Source: Bacteroidales bacterium (GTDB lineage: Bacteria > Bacteroidota > Bacteroidia > Bacteroidales > UBA932). From it: a DNA stretch of 39,039 nt. Positions 8,371 through 16,469 of the stretch are shown here, in pieces. Positions within the stretch are counted from its first letter, which is position 1; each line of letters starts with the position of its first letter. The notes below the pieces were generated by a model. The model did not search any database and was not told the DNA's origin. It was given only the letters and a program-made list of their open reading frames with translations. The position numbers and the translations under genes were made by a program. Location of the stretch: the NCBI GenBank assembly GCA_028691975.1, contig JAQUYF010000014.1, positions 1 through 39,039 on the forward strand, in the 5' to 3' direction.

Positions 8371-9993
8371 TCACCTCGCCCTTCTTTCAAAATCACAATA
8401 ATGTGCTCCCCACAGGTCATATCTCAAAAACTGACTCTGTAATTTGACTTTAAACTTTTCAAGATCTCTGTTTTCTTTCCTGCTCCAAAATACCTCCGAC
8501 AGCGCCGACATTCTCGGTAGTACGGAATAGTCTATTCTCTCCGGAGATTCATAGTATTCTGTCCACATACAACCCTGTCCGCCAAGTATGCGAGACTGCT
8601 CATCCTCTGCCAAATTTTCCGGTATCAACTCAAAACCATACACTTTATCTATCGATGTCATTGCCATCGGATAAGTGATATCTTTCTCATCTTCTCTCTG
8701 CTTTGCATTCAAATAGCAGTATTTCATCGGTGTCTGAATCACATAATATCCATCTTTTACCGCTTTTGCGGCACTGCGGGCATCTCTCCAGACCAGCGGG
8801 ATCATATCTTTCGGGGCATCGTGGTCTATTATTTCGTCCCATCCGAGAGCCACCCTGCCACGCTTTGAGACTGTTTCATGTATTCTCTTCGAAAAATAAG
8901 CCTGCACCTGAGCTTCATCCGTCATATTGTGCTCTTTCATAAATTGCTGCGTCAACGGATCTTGTTTCCACCACATAAAGGCACATTCGTCCGCCCCGAT
9001 ATGAATGTATTTACCGGGGAAAACATCCATCAGTTCGTTGAATACGTCTTCGAGAAATTGGAAAGTCTCTTCGCGAGGAGCAAGCACATTATTCTGACGA
9101 TTATATATATTCCACGTAGTGGCAGGCTTTGTCTCTTTATCAGGCTCAGTACCAAATTCCGGATAAGCCGCAAGAATAGCCATAGAATGGCCGGGAACAT
9201 CAATTTCAGGCACTACGGTAACATATCTCTTGGTCGCATATTCCACTACTTCTTTCATCTCTTCGATGGTATAGTATCCGCCGTATCTTGTATGATCCAC
9301 TCCCGTTCCGGGAAATACCCCAATAATTGTTGACTCCCTATATGCACCGTATTCATTAAGACGTGGATGACTTTTACTCTCCATCCTCCACCCCTGATCA
9401 TCTGTCAGATGCCAGTGAAAGTAGTTCATTTTGTGCAAGGCTATGTAATCAATATATTTTTTGATATACTCTATCGGAAATATATGTCTTACCACATCGA
9501 GATGCATTCCGCGGTACTCAAAGCGGGGTTCATCCTCTATAACAATGGCCTGTATGTTAAGATTCTTATCTTTTGAGTCAACAGGAAGTAGTTGAATGAG
9601 TGTCTGTACTCCGTAAAAAAGTCCCGACTCGTTGTATCCGGTAATTGTTATTGTATGTGGCGATACGGAGAGTGAATAAGCCCCCTCAACAGCCTTTTTA
9701 TCCTTTTTAATCTCTAAAACAATACAATTCGCCTTAGCCTTTTTTTTAGATTGCTCTAAACTTAATCCGTAGCAATTAGAGATATACTCCCGTAAATAAT
9801 TTACCGAGTTATCGACTCCTGCACCGGACGCCCTGATTACCGTCTCAGGATTGACAGTAAACTTACCGATAACCACTTGTACGCTCACCGGCTCCGGAAT
9901 AATCTGTGGCGCAGGCATCTGCTGTCCCATAATCATATTTGTTCCCATAACACAAAACAAAATTGTTAATAACATCATTCTAAAGCGTTTCAT
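8371..9993 (-). CDS. Family 20 beta-N-acetylhexosaminidase
   Basis: A 540-residue secreted enzyme with an N-terminal signal peptide (core MLLTILFCVMG, likely cleaved near residue 24). Residues about 30-150 form the GH20b lead domain (IIPEPVSVQV, YGVQTLIQLL). Residues about 155-500 are the catalytic barrel (FEYRGMHLDVVRH, MNYFHWHLTDDQGWR). The catalytic pair Asp335-Glu336 sits in HIGADECAFMWW. The family removes terminal N-acetylglucosamine or N-acetylgalactosamine from glycans by substrate-assisted catalysis, in the periplasm or on the cell surface. Length is usual for simple Bacteroidetes members. The gene stands alone with its own promoter (10020-10051); no sulfatase or SusCD pair is adjacent. 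Confidence 0.95.
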   Translation of the reverse strand: MKRFRMMLLTILFCVMGTNMIMGQQMPAPQIIPEPVSVQVVIGKFTVNPETVIRASGAGVDNSVNYLREYISNCYGLSLEQSKKKAKANCIVLEIKKDKKAVEGAYSLSVSPHTITITGYNESGLFYGVQTLIQLLPVDSKDKNLNIQAIVIEDEPRFEYRGMHLDVVRHIFPIEYIKKYIDYIALHKMNYFHWHLTDDQGWRMESKSHPRLNEYGAYRESTIIGVFPGTGVDHTRYGGYYTIEEMKEVVEYATKRYVTVVPEIDVPGHSMAILAAYPEFGTEPDKETKPATTWNIYNRQNNVLAPREETFQFLEDVFNELMDVFPGKYIHIGADECAFMWWKQDPLTQQFMKEHNMTDEAQVQAYFSKRIHETVSKRGRVALGWDEIIDHDAPKDMIPLVWRDARSAAKAVKDGYYVIQTPMKYCYLNAKQREDEKDITYPMAMTSIDKVYGFELIPENLAEDEQSRILGGQGCMWTEYYESPERIDYSVLPRMSALSEVFWSRKENRDLEKFKVKLQSQFLRYDLWGAHYCDFERRAR

Positions 9994-10019
9994 ATCAGTA
10001 TCAGTTTAAGATGAAACTT

Positions 10020-10051
10020 CAAATTTACGAACAGAAAAGAATTTGGCCAAA
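10020..10051 (-). promoter_or_regulatory. Bacteroidetes-type promoter of the hexosaminidase gene
   Basis: On the minus strand, TTTG (complement at 10048-10051), 20 nt, then TAAATTTG (complement at 10020-10027). This is a full match to the TTTG / TAnnTTTG pattern, 26 nt upstream of the ATG at 9993. Confidence 0.75.
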
Positions 10052-10103
10052 GAATCTGTTGTCAGGAATCAGCCGAAGGATGAGCCGGAGCGACTCCTGT
10101 AAC

Positions 10104-10137
10104 GAAAAAGGCCTCCCGGATTACCGGAAGGCCTTTT
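10104..10137 (-). terminator. Intrinsic terminator after tRNA-Lys
   Basis: On the minus strand the sequence after the tRNA reads AAAAGGCCTTCCGG-TAAT-CCGGGAGGCCTTTTT: a GC-rich stem with a 4-nt loop and a T run. A-rich flanks would let it work in both directions. Confidence 0.8.
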
Positions 10138-10140
10138 CTG

Positions 10141-10213
10141 TGACCCGCTTGGGGCTCGAACCCAAGACCCCAACATTAAAAGTGTTGTGCTCTACCAACT
10201 GAGCTAGCGGATC
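10141..10213 (-). tRNA. tRNA-Lys (anticodon UUU)
   Basis: A 73-nt cloverleaf on the minus strand. Acceptor arms GATCCGC and GCGGGTC pair with one G-T wobble, with discriminator A. The D arm is GCTC-AGTTGGTAGA-GC. The anticodon stem CAACA/TGTTG holds loop CTTTTAA, giving anticodon UUU. The T arm is TTGGG-TTCGAGC-CCCAA. CCA is not encoded. The promoter at 10233-10263 lies upstream and a terminator follows directly. Confidence 0.96.
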
Positions 10214-10232
10214 ATTCTCACGAAAGAGGGTG

Positions 10233-10263
10233 CAAAAGTATGCATTTTGGTTGAGATATGCAA
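10233..10263 (-). promoter_or_regulatory. Bacteroidetes-type promoter of tRNA-Lys
   Basis: On the minus strand, TTG (complement at 10261-10263), 20 nt, then TACTTTTG (complement at 10233-10240), matching TAnnTTTG. The predicted start lies about 13 nt before the mature tRNA 5' end. Confidence 0.7.
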
Positions 10264-10290
10264 TATTTTTTTACAAAATCGGCAAAAGTC

Positions 10291-11454
10291 CTACCACCAC
10301 TCACCTGGCTTACATTCTGTCTCAATCTTGTCCTGAACCTCTTTCGACAAGTTGGCGAAAAAATCTATACCGGTCTTATTTTCTATCTCACGTACCGTAC
10401 AGGCATCTTTTGTGGTCAGATAATTGGGAGATGGCGCTCCATTCAAAAACCAAAAGCCAATGGCATTGTAGGTATCAGTCGATTTGGTGTATTTGAGTAC
10501 AACCTTAAAATACGCCTTAGGAATAGCCACATTTCGTCCTGAATTATCTTTAATATACTCAATTGTAGGACTTTCGGCAGTTGTAATCGCCGGTCCCGTA
10601 ATCACATAGAGAGTATCACAACTTGACCGCCAGTTTCTAACCTTCCCCTCAAGTTCTCCCCAAACTCCGGCATTGAGAGTAGAGTTTTGAGCAGTCATGT
10701 TGGTATAGTAGAAAGTGGCTGTATTAGTAGTCTTGTCAACTGTTCTGTCTGCTGAAGGCAACTGATGACCCCTGTCATAACCATAAACTCCAAAACTTCT
10801 GAAAAGGTGCGGTTGACATCTTGCAGGAATCTTAGGATTATAGCCCCAGGCATCTGTTCTGCCCTCGCTTCCGATATAATCACTTGTCAAAGGATAAGCC
10901 ACCCACCTCGCAATCCTGTTGAGAGTATCATAGCACATCGAGTAGTTGCGCACAATTATATTCTTGATAGAAGTATTATGGTAGATAAAGGCAAGTCCGG
11001 ACTTGGAGTCATACGCAGGAAGCTCAGTCCATTTCTGATAAGTATCTGAAACCAACGTACTCGGCGTGGCATCCGGATTATCCTCAGGATTAGGATTATA
11101 TATTCCTGACTGCGTCAGAAAAACGTGTACCGTCTTGCTTGGAAATGTCACAATTATCTCGGCTGTTCTGCCAACATAACTGTTGTTTTCCGTGTAGGTA
11201 AGAACTATGTCACTGCGGGATCCCTCTCCTTCCGTTGGAGAGACGCTGCACCATGAGGCTGTTCCTGCTTCAGGATAGACGATGCTGATAGTCCACTTCT
11301 CAGCACTCTTGATGGTAATAAATTGAGCTACATTATCATGCTCGACGGACTCCTTGTCGAGCTTAACGCTGCTTACAATAAGATCATCCTTCTTGCATGA
11401 GAGGATGGATACTGCCACGAGCAGCAACAATAGTGTTTTTTTAATATGCTGCAT
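10291..11454 (-). CDS. Secreted DNA/RNA non-specific endonuclease lipoprotein with BACON domain
   Basis: A 387-residue protein. The signal peptide (TLLLLLVAVSILSC) ends in lipobox Cys20. Residues about 25-120 form a BACON-type Ig-like domain (KWTISI, WCSVSPTEGEG, FLTQSG). Residues about 140-380 are a beta-beta-alpha metal nuclease of the NUC1 family with the catalytic motif YDRGHQLPSADR (His230) followed by FYYTNMTAQNSTLN, where an Asn binds the metal. The family cuts single- and double-stranded DNA and RNA. As a lipoprotein it would act in the periplasm or on the cell surface, perhaps to use environmental nucleic acid. Its ATG lies inside the end of the preceding gene (14-nt overlap), so both are translated from one message. 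Confidence 0.92.
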   Translation of the reverse strand: MQHIKKTLLLLLVAVSILSCKKDDLIVSSVKLDKESVEHDNVAQFITIKSAEKWTISIVYPEAGTASWCSVSPTEGEGSRSDIVLTYTENNSYVGRTAEIIVTFPSKTVHVFLTQSGIYNPNPEDNPDATPSTLVSDTYQKWTELPAYDSKSGLAFIYHNTSIKNIIVRNYSMCYDTLNRIARWVAYPLTSDYIGSEGRTDAWGYNPKIPARCQPHLFRSFGVYGYDRGHQLPSADRTVDKTTNTATFYYTNMTAQNSTLNAGVWGELEGKVRNWRSSCDTLYVITGPAITTAESPTIEYIKDNSGRNVAIPKAYFKVVLKYTKSTDTYNAIGFWFLNGAPSPNYLTTKDACTVREIENKTGIDFFANLSKEVQDKIETECKPGEWW

Positions 11455-13030
11455 TTCTTGTTCCTGTCATTGATCCAAAGTCCGCTTTAGACTGAGGAGA
11501 TATTTGATTGCTTGTAGATGTAGAAGTAGCGTAGATGCCGGCAACTCCCTTCAAAGGACCATTTCCTGAAGGGACGGTATCATCTTTAAATGTTGCATAA
11601 CTGGTGGTGTACATGAAGAAATTATCCGTTGCACTTGTACCGACTTTTATGTTGCCCTTTTGCGTGGAGTTGTACATCGCCACGCCTACATGCTCATTAA
11701 GTACCTGCACTCCTTCGATATAGACATACATACTTTCATAATCGCCATTTTTCAGTTCACTGACCGTAATCTTAGTGGCAGATAGTGGAGCATTGGCCTT
11801 AGAAGTCTTGCTGGCCAGATTGTCGGAAGAAGGTTGCGCCTGGAGTAGCCCACCGTAGATAGAAATAGTACCTCCAATCAGACAAACTTCGACCTCATCA
11901 CCCAGATCATAGGAGTGGGCAGATGAAAACCGAACAGTAATACCGCTGTTCTTTGATGTGGCATCCTGTATTACGAGACTCTTATTGTGGATATTGCCCA
12001 CGACTCTGTCGGAGACAACGGTACCTCTTATCTTGATATTCTCCGTAACCGTATAGCCGTTAGTCGCCTGAGATTTAAACGCTCTAACATATGCAATAGA
12101 CTTGAGTTCAGCCTTGGAAGGATCACTCGGCTCTACAACTTTAGCCTCATATCCGAACTTGATATCGTCGAGTCTGTAGGTATTGGACTTGCCGATATAC
12201 CTGAATGCTATATGAAGATTAGTCTGGGTTGCATATCCTGATAAATCCACCACGTGTGTCTTCCACAGGTTCATTGAAGCACCTGACTGATATGTGGCAT
12301 CATAAAGAGTTGTCCATGTAGCCTTTGTGAAATCGCCCGCAAAATCCGTAGATACGACAACGTCAAACTTGGAGTTGTCCGGAGTCTGATAATACCAGGC
12401 TGTTGCAAATGAAAGAGTCTTATATGGAGCATCCTTTACATTAACGGCAGGTAACTTGGCGTATGCCGTAACAGTTGATGCGGAGCTGTTGTACGGAGCT
12501 ATATCCAAATATTTGTCAACAATGGTATCGTTACCGCTTGAGAAAGTTCTTGTCTTGAAACCATAGTTAACATTAGAGTTGTCACTCGTGTAGAACTCCC
12601 AACCCTCGCCTGTATAGACCTTGTAAGCCTCGACTATTGATGAGAAGTCATCACTAAACTGACTGACCCCTTGCAAAACTTTACCTTCCTGGGACACTGC
12701 AACTTCGGCTGTGAGAGTTAAAGTCTTAAAAATAACGGTGGCCGTTCTCGCATAACCTGAATTTGGAAGAATTGTAAGATTGACTGTAGTAGAAGCAGTC
12801 CCTCCGGTAGAAGATGCACTGATCCATGCTGTCTCTGTGTCATCAACTATCTCAACAGTCCATTCCTTGTTGGTTTCAAGCGTTATTGCCTGTGTGCCAC
12901 CGGCAGCAGTGACCGCAACAGTTGACGGATTGACTCTGAGATACGGGGTCTCATTAACAGGATCCTTGCCACATGATGCAAAAAGTACAAAACATAACAG
13001 AATTGTCTCAAATTGTAAAAGTTTCCTCAT
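11441..13030 (-). CDS. Lipoprotein with BACON, choice-of-anchor J-like and DUF5689 domains
   Basis: A 529-residue surface-type lipoprotein with lipobox Cys20 (FVLFASCGKD). Residues about 30-115 are a BACON domain (VTAAGGTQAITLETNKEWTV shows the typical start). Residues about 125-300 form a jelly-roll 'choice-of-anchor J' type domain (FSDDFSS start, LHIAFRYIG and YRLDDIKF near its end). Residues about 310-520 match DUF5689, an OB-like fold (IRGTVVSDR, SLVIQDATSKNSGI, GDEVEVCLIGG). No catalytic residues are recognised; binding of polysaccharide, protein or nucleic acid is possible. The gene leads a two-gene operon with the DRGH nuclease, which suggests help in substrate capture. A -7 element lies 40 nt upstream (13070-13077). 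Confidence 0.82.
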   Translation of the reverse strand: MRKLLQFETILLCFVLFASCGKDPVNETPYLRVNPSTVAVTAAGGTQAITLETNKEWTVEIVDDTETAWISASSTGGTASTTVNLTILPNSGYARTATVIFKTLTLTAEVAVSQEGKVLQGVSQFSDDFSSIVEAYKVYTGEGWEFYTSDNSNVNYGFKTRTFSSGNDTIVDKYLDIAPYNSSASTVTAYAKLPAVNVKDAPYKTLSFATAWYYQTPDNSKFDVVVSTDFAGDFTKATWTTLYDATYQSGASMNLWKTHVVDLSGYATQTNLHIAFRYIGKSNTYRLDDIKFGYEAKVVEPSDPSKAELKSIAYVRAFKSQATNGYTVTENIKIRGTVVSDRVVGNIHNKSLVIQDATSKNSGITVRFSSAHSYDLGDEVEVCLIGGTISIYGGLLQAQPSSDNLASKTSKANAPLSATKITVSELKNGDYESMYVYIEGVQVLNEHVGVAMYNSTQKGNIKVGTSATDNFFMYTTSYATFKDDTVPSGNGPLKGVAGIYATSTSTSNQISPQSKADFGSMTGTRNAAY

Positions 13031-13069
13031 TTTTATGATTTTAAAATATTACTTCAGTGAATACAAGTG

Positions 13070-13077
13070 CAAATTTA
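13070..13077 (-). promoter_or_regulatory. -7 element for the BACON lipoprotein/nuclease operon
   Basis: TAAATTTG on the minus strand matches TAnnTTTG and lies 40 nt before the ATG at 13030. I see no clear TTTG at the -33 position. Confidence 0.45.
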
Positions 13078-13100
13078 TGAATAATAAACGAATCTCGAAA

Positions 13101-13132
13101 TTTGTTGTTGTGGATAAAAATTTATACTTTTA
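13101..13132 (+). promoter_or_regulatory. Promoter of the GlsB/YeaQ-like gene
   Basis: TTTG at 13101-13104, 20 nt, then TACTTTTA at 13125-13132, one base off TAnnTTTG. It is about 30 nt before the ATG at 13163 and divergent from the element at 13070. Confidence 0.5.
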
Positions 13133-13162
13133 CAGAATATTAACAACTAAACATTATTAAGC

Positions 13163-13411
13163 ATGCGGGGTATTATATTATCAATACTGCTTGGTGCCCT
13201 CGCAGGTTACCTTGCCGGTAAGATTATGAAAGGCGGCGGATTCGGTTTTTGGATCAATCTGCTGGTCGGTATCGTAGGTGGTTTTCTCGGTGGAAAAGTA
13301 CTTGGCTGGCTCGGCATTGCATGGGGTTCAACCCTTGTAGGCCAGTTGGTTACGGCTGTCATCGGAGCTGTGTTGCTTCTGTGGATTATTTCTCTGTTCA
13401 AGAAGAAATAG
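13163..13411 (+). CDS. GlsB/YeaQ/YmgE-family small membrane protein
   Basis: An 82-residue protein made of three hydrophobic, Gly-rich helices (IILSILLGALAGYLAGKIM; WINLLVGIVGGFLGGKVLG; LVTAVIGAVLLLWIISLF) with a basic tail KKK. The pattern GALAGYLAGKIMKG and GGFLGGKVLGWLG fits the transglycosylase-associated (GlsB/YeaQ/YmgE) family. These inner-membrane proteins are often linked to stress, but no molecular function is known. A hairpin at 13430-13453 may end the transcript, so it is probably monocistronic, although the M48 gene follows in the same direction. Confidence 0.9.
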   Translation: MRGIILSILLGALAGYLAGKIMKGGGFGFWINLLVGIVGGFLGGKVLGWLGIAWGSTLVGQLVTAVIGAVLLLWIISLFKKK

Positions 13412-13429
13412 CAACACTGTAATATTGAG

Positions 13430-13453
13430 CGCGAGGCCTGCAATATGGCCTCG
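13430..13453 (+). terminator. Hairpin after the GlsB/YeaQ-like gene
   Basis: GCGAGGCC (13430-13437) and GGCCTCGC (13446-13453) form a perfect 8-bp stem with an 8-nt loop, followed by the T-containing TTGTTGTG. The weak T run makes full termination uncertain. An ATG at 13425 overlaps this hairpin, which supports the later start of the M48 gene. Confidence 0.55.
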
Positions 13454-13481
13454 CTTGTTGTGTAAATTAAACTTAAACTAT

Positions 13482-14288
13482 ATGCATAAACATTTATTTA
13501 AAATATTTGCCGCGGTTGTGATAACTGCCACTATTGCAGCCTGCGGTACAGTTGCCATTACGGGCAGAAAGCAGATGCTGTTTTATTCGGACAGTGAGAT
13601 CACATCTCTCGCAGATCAGTCTTACAGCGAATTTATGTCCACAGCCAAAGTCTCTACAAATAAGACACAGTTGGCTATGGTTCAGCAGGTCGGCAAGCGA
13701 ATGACCTCCGCACTTGAGTCATACCTCAAGAGTGTTGACCAGACCAATTATCTTGAAGGGCTTAACTGGGAATACACTTTGGTTCAAAACGATGAAGCGA
13801 ATGCTTTCTGTATGCCAAGTGGCAAAATAGTATTCTATGAGGGCATAATGAAATACACCAACACTGCAGACTTTGTAGCTGTCGTAATGGGGCACGAAAT
13901 AGCTCACGCCGTAGCAAGGCACGGTAACGAGCGTATGAGTCAGGAAGCAATGGTCGGGACCATTGGTTCAGTACTTCAGCAGATGATCTCCAACAATGCT
14001 TCAGCCGGCACACAAGCCCTCTTTAATGTGGCATTCGGTCTCGGTGGCGAATATGGCATCATTCTACCCTATTCTCGGAAACATGAGTACGAAGCAGACA
14101 AGATTGGTCTGATAATCATGGCTATGGCGGGTTACAATGTGGACCAGGCTCCTGTTTTCTGGGAAAAGATGAGTTCCGTCAGTTCTTCCTCGACTCCCGA
14201 ATTTTTAAGTACTCACCCGAGCGACGAAAACAGAATAGCTAAGATTAAGGAAGTTATTCCAGAGGCTAAGACATATATTAAAAAATAG
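13482..14288 (+). CDS. M48-family zinc metalloprotease lipoprotein
   Basis: A 268-residue protein with signal peptide and lipobox Cys21 (ITATIAACGT), so envelope-anchored. The zinc motif HEIAH covers residues 138-142 (VMGHEIAHAVARHG), and the third ligand Glu lies in RKHEYEADKIGL. The family's SDENRIAKI-type end (STHPSDENRI) is present. This is the single-domain Oma1/LoiP type of M48 peptidase, which degrades misfolded or regulated envelope proteins; BepA-like members also have TPR repeats, absent here. ATG 13482 is chosen because it opens the signal peptide; an in-frame ATG at 13425 would prepend 19 non-hydrophobic residues and overlap the hairpin. The threonine aldolase gene starts 13 nt downstream. 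Confidence 0.92.
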   Translation: MHKHLFKIFAAVVITATIAACGTVAITGRKQMLFYSDSEITSLADQSYSEFMSTAKVSTNKTQLAMVQQVGKRMTSALESYLKSVDQTNYLEGLNWEYTLVQNDEANAFCMPSGKIVFYEGIMKYTNTADFVAVVMGHEIAHAVARHGNERMSQEAMVGTIGSVLQQMISNNASAGTQALFNVAFGLGGEYGIILPYSRKHEYEADKIGLIIMAMAGYNVDQAPVFWEKMSSVSSSSTPEFLSTHPSDENRIAKIKEVIPEAKTYIKK

Positions 14289-14301
14289 ACAAAAACAAAC
14301 A

Positions 14302-15324
14302 ATGAGAAGTTTTGCAAGTGACAACAATTCCGGAGTGCATACGGCTGTAATAGAAGCCATTATCGAAGCCAATAAAGATCATGCAGTGGGTTACGGAGAC
14401 GATCCTTGGACAGCCGCGGCTGAAGCCAAAATGAAGGAAATATTCGGACCGGACGTAGCGCCTTTTTTCGTATTCAACGGAACAGGTGCCAATTCAGTAG
14501 CCCTGCAGAGTATCACACGGCCTTTCAATGCCATCCTCTGTGCACAGACAGCTCATATTTTCGTAGATGAATGTGGTGCTCCCGCCAAAATGAGCGGAGC
14601 GACCCTCATTCCCATACCGACAAAAGACGGAAAACTGACGCCTGAGTTGATCAAGCCGCACCTGGTTAATTTTGGCGTATGCCACCATGCCCAGCCAAAG
14701 GCTGTTTACATCTCGCAAGTATCTGAACTCGGCACGGTCTATACAATCGAAGAGGTAAAAGCCATAGCGGATCTGCTGCACTCCCATGATATGTATCTGC
14801 ATATGGATGGAGCACGCCTTGCCAATGCCTGCGTATCCCTCAACTGCTCAATGAAGGCAGCCACAGTAGATGCCGGAGTGGACATTTTGAGCTTCGGTGG
14901 AACCAAAAATGGAATGATGATGGGTGAAGCTGTCGTCTCTTTCAGAAAAGAGATAACCGATAATCTGAAGTTTTACCGCAAGCAATCTGCACAACTCGCC
15001 TCAAAGCAAAGATATTTGGCAGCACAGTTTCTCCCGTATTTGAGCAACAATCTGTGGTGGGACAATGCTTCGCATGCCAATCTGATGGCCCGCAAACTGC
15101 AGCACATACTGCAAAAGTACCCGCAAGTTACCTTCACACAGAAAATGGAGAGCAATCAGCTCTTCTTCACGGCACCGAAAGTTGCCCTCGACGCACTCAT
15201 GAAAGAGTATTTTTTCTACTACTGGAATGAAAATATTGCCGAGGCGCGACTTGTGACATCATGGGACACGACAGAGGATGATCTAAAGGCAATTGAGCAG
15301 AGTCTTGATAAGCTTTTAGCCTGA
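14302..15324 (+). CDS. ltaE: Low-specificity L-threonine aldolase
   Basis: A 340-residue PLP enzyme of fold type I that cleaves L-threonine or allo-threonine to glycine and acetaldehyde in the cytoplasm. Family marks are FASDNNSGVHTAV at the start, VGYGDDPWT, the cofactor-binding MDGARLANA (PLP aspartate) and the Schiff-base Lys202 in SFGGTKNGMM. Length is as expected. It lies 13 nt after the metalloprotease gene, so the two may share a transcript, but no functional link is obvious. A terminator follows at 15359-15395. The symbol is assigned by family; related beta-eliminating lyases are the alternative. Confidence 0.92.
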   Translation: MRSFASDNNSGVHTAVIEAIIEANKDHAVGYGDDPWTAAAEAKMKEIFGPDVAPFFVFNGTGANSVALQSITRPFNAILCAQTAHIFVDECGAPAKMSGATLIPIPTKDGKLTPELIKPHLVNFGVCHHAQPKAVYISQVSELGTVYTIEEVKAIADLLHSHDMYLHMDGARLANACVSLNCSMKAATVDAGVDILSFGGTKNGMMMGEAVVSFRKEITDNLKFYRKQSAQLASKQRYLAAQFLPYLSNNLWWDNASHANLMARKLQHILQKYPQVTFTQKMESNQLFFTAPKVALDALMKEYFFYYWNENIAEARLVTSWDTTEDDLKAIEQSLDKLLA

Positions 15325-15338
15325 AAAAGTAGGATTTT

Positions 15339-15395
15339 AAGGCAGAAAATGCCTTTCTGGGGTGAGTGATTTCACCCCCGAAATTATTTTTTCGT
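15339..15395 (+). terminator. Two hairpins ending the threonine aldolase transcript
   Basis: A first small hairpin AAGGCA-gaaaa-TGCCTT is at 15339-15355. A second, GGGGTGA (15359-15365) with TCACCCC (15372-15378), is followed by a T-rich stretch to 15392. The second is the better intrinsic terminator. The rest of the gap before fabH (about 15396-15500) holds only a loose -7-like ATAAAATTTG at 15441-15450. Confidence 0.6.
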
Positions 15396-15500
15396 CCCAA
15401 TATATTGTGTTTCCCGTAAAAAACAGGTGTTATTCACCACATAAAATTTGCGTCTTAGCCATAAGGGACGAGATTTGCCGGCGAAATAACATAATAAATT

Positions 15501-16457
15501 ATGAATATTATTGGAACAGGATGCGCCCATCCTTCATTAACGGTAACCAACGAAATGCTTTCCGGCTTTCTGGACACAAGCGACGAATGGATTACTACAA
15601 GGACGGGGATCAAAAAAAGACAACTTATTTCTGATGAAAGACTGGAAGATCTCGCTACCGAGGCTGCAACAAAAGCACTTGAAAATGCCGGAGTAGCTGC
15701 AGAAGATCTTGACTACATTATATGCTCTAACGTAATAAACGAGTATATTACTCCCTCATTGAGTTGTATCCTTCAAGGAAAAATAGGAGCCAACTCTCCG
15801 TGTGTTGATTTAAATGGCGCTTGCGCAGGCTTCATATATGCCTTGGATATAGCCAATTCATTTTTTAAAAGTAAAGATATCAAAAACATCTTGATTGTAT
15901 GTGCCGAAGAGCCGACAAGAATGGTGGACTGGAATCAGCGCAACACCTGTGTACTCTTTGGCGATGGAGCCGGAGCCGTTGTCCTTTCCAGAGGTGAGGA
16001 TGTCATGGCAATCAAGCTGACTGCGGTCAGTAAACCTGAGCCGCTCTATCAAATGCGCAAACTTGAACACACACCTTTTATTAATAAGGAAGAGCCGGAC
16101 GGCCCTCTCGTAATGAAAGGGCAGGATGTATTCAAACTTGCCGTAGAATCCTCTAAAAACGATATCAATTCCGTAATCGATGAGTGTGACCTCTCATACA
16201 ATGATGTCAATTACTATCTGCTGCACCAGGCAAATATCCGCATTATCGACACCATTCGCAATACTCTCCAACAGGATGAATCCAAATTTCCTCACAACAT
16301 AGAAAAATATGGAAACACGTCATCTGCAAGCATACCTATCCTTCTTGACGAGCTAAATCGCGATAAGAAACTCAAAAAAGGAGACAAATTGGTACTCTCG
16401 GCATTTGGCGCGGGATTTGTGGCCGGTGCATGTTTACTGAAGTGGTCTAAAGAATAA
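15501..16457 (+). CDS. fabH: 3-oxoacyl-ACP synthase III (FabH type)
   Basis: A 318-residue thiolase-fold enzyme that starts fatty-acid chains by condensing an acyl-CoA primer with malonyl-ACP. The catalytic triad is visible as Cys108 (NGACAGF), His242 (LLHQANIRI) and Asn272 (KYGNTSSAS). Family phrases SDEWITTRTGIKKR and FGAGFVAGACLLKW are present. It is the first gene of a five-gene run (fabH-fabK-fabF-fabZ-fabG), 12 nt before fabK. The primer preference cannot be read from the sequence. A loose promoter-like element lies about 50 nt upstream. Confidence 0.95.
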   Translation: MNIIGTGCAHPSLTVTNEMLSGFLDTSDEWITTRTGIKKRQLISDERLEDLATEAATKALENAGVAAEDLDYIICSNVINEYITPSLSCILQGKIGANSPCVDLNGACAGFIYALDIANSFFKSKDIKNILIVCAEEPTRMVDWNQRNTCVLFGDGAGAVVLSRGEDVMAIKLTAVSKPEPLYQMRKLEHTPFINKEEPDGPLVMKGQDVFKLAVESSKNDINSVIDECDLSYNDVNYYLLHQANIRIIDTIRNTLQQDESKFPHNIEKYGNTSSASIPILLDELNRDKKLKKGDKLVLSAFGAGFVAGACLLKWSKE

Positions 16458-16469
16458 AATATTAACAAT

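Noticed and set aside
10141-10213. tRNA-Lys as an attachment site for a mobile element
   Set aside because: No integrase and no repeat of the tRNA 3' end were seen nearby; the flanking genes look ordinary.
15441-15450. ATAAAATTTG as fab operon promoter
   Set aside because: The TA-to-TTTG distance is one base too long and no -33 element is visible, so it was not listed as a feature.
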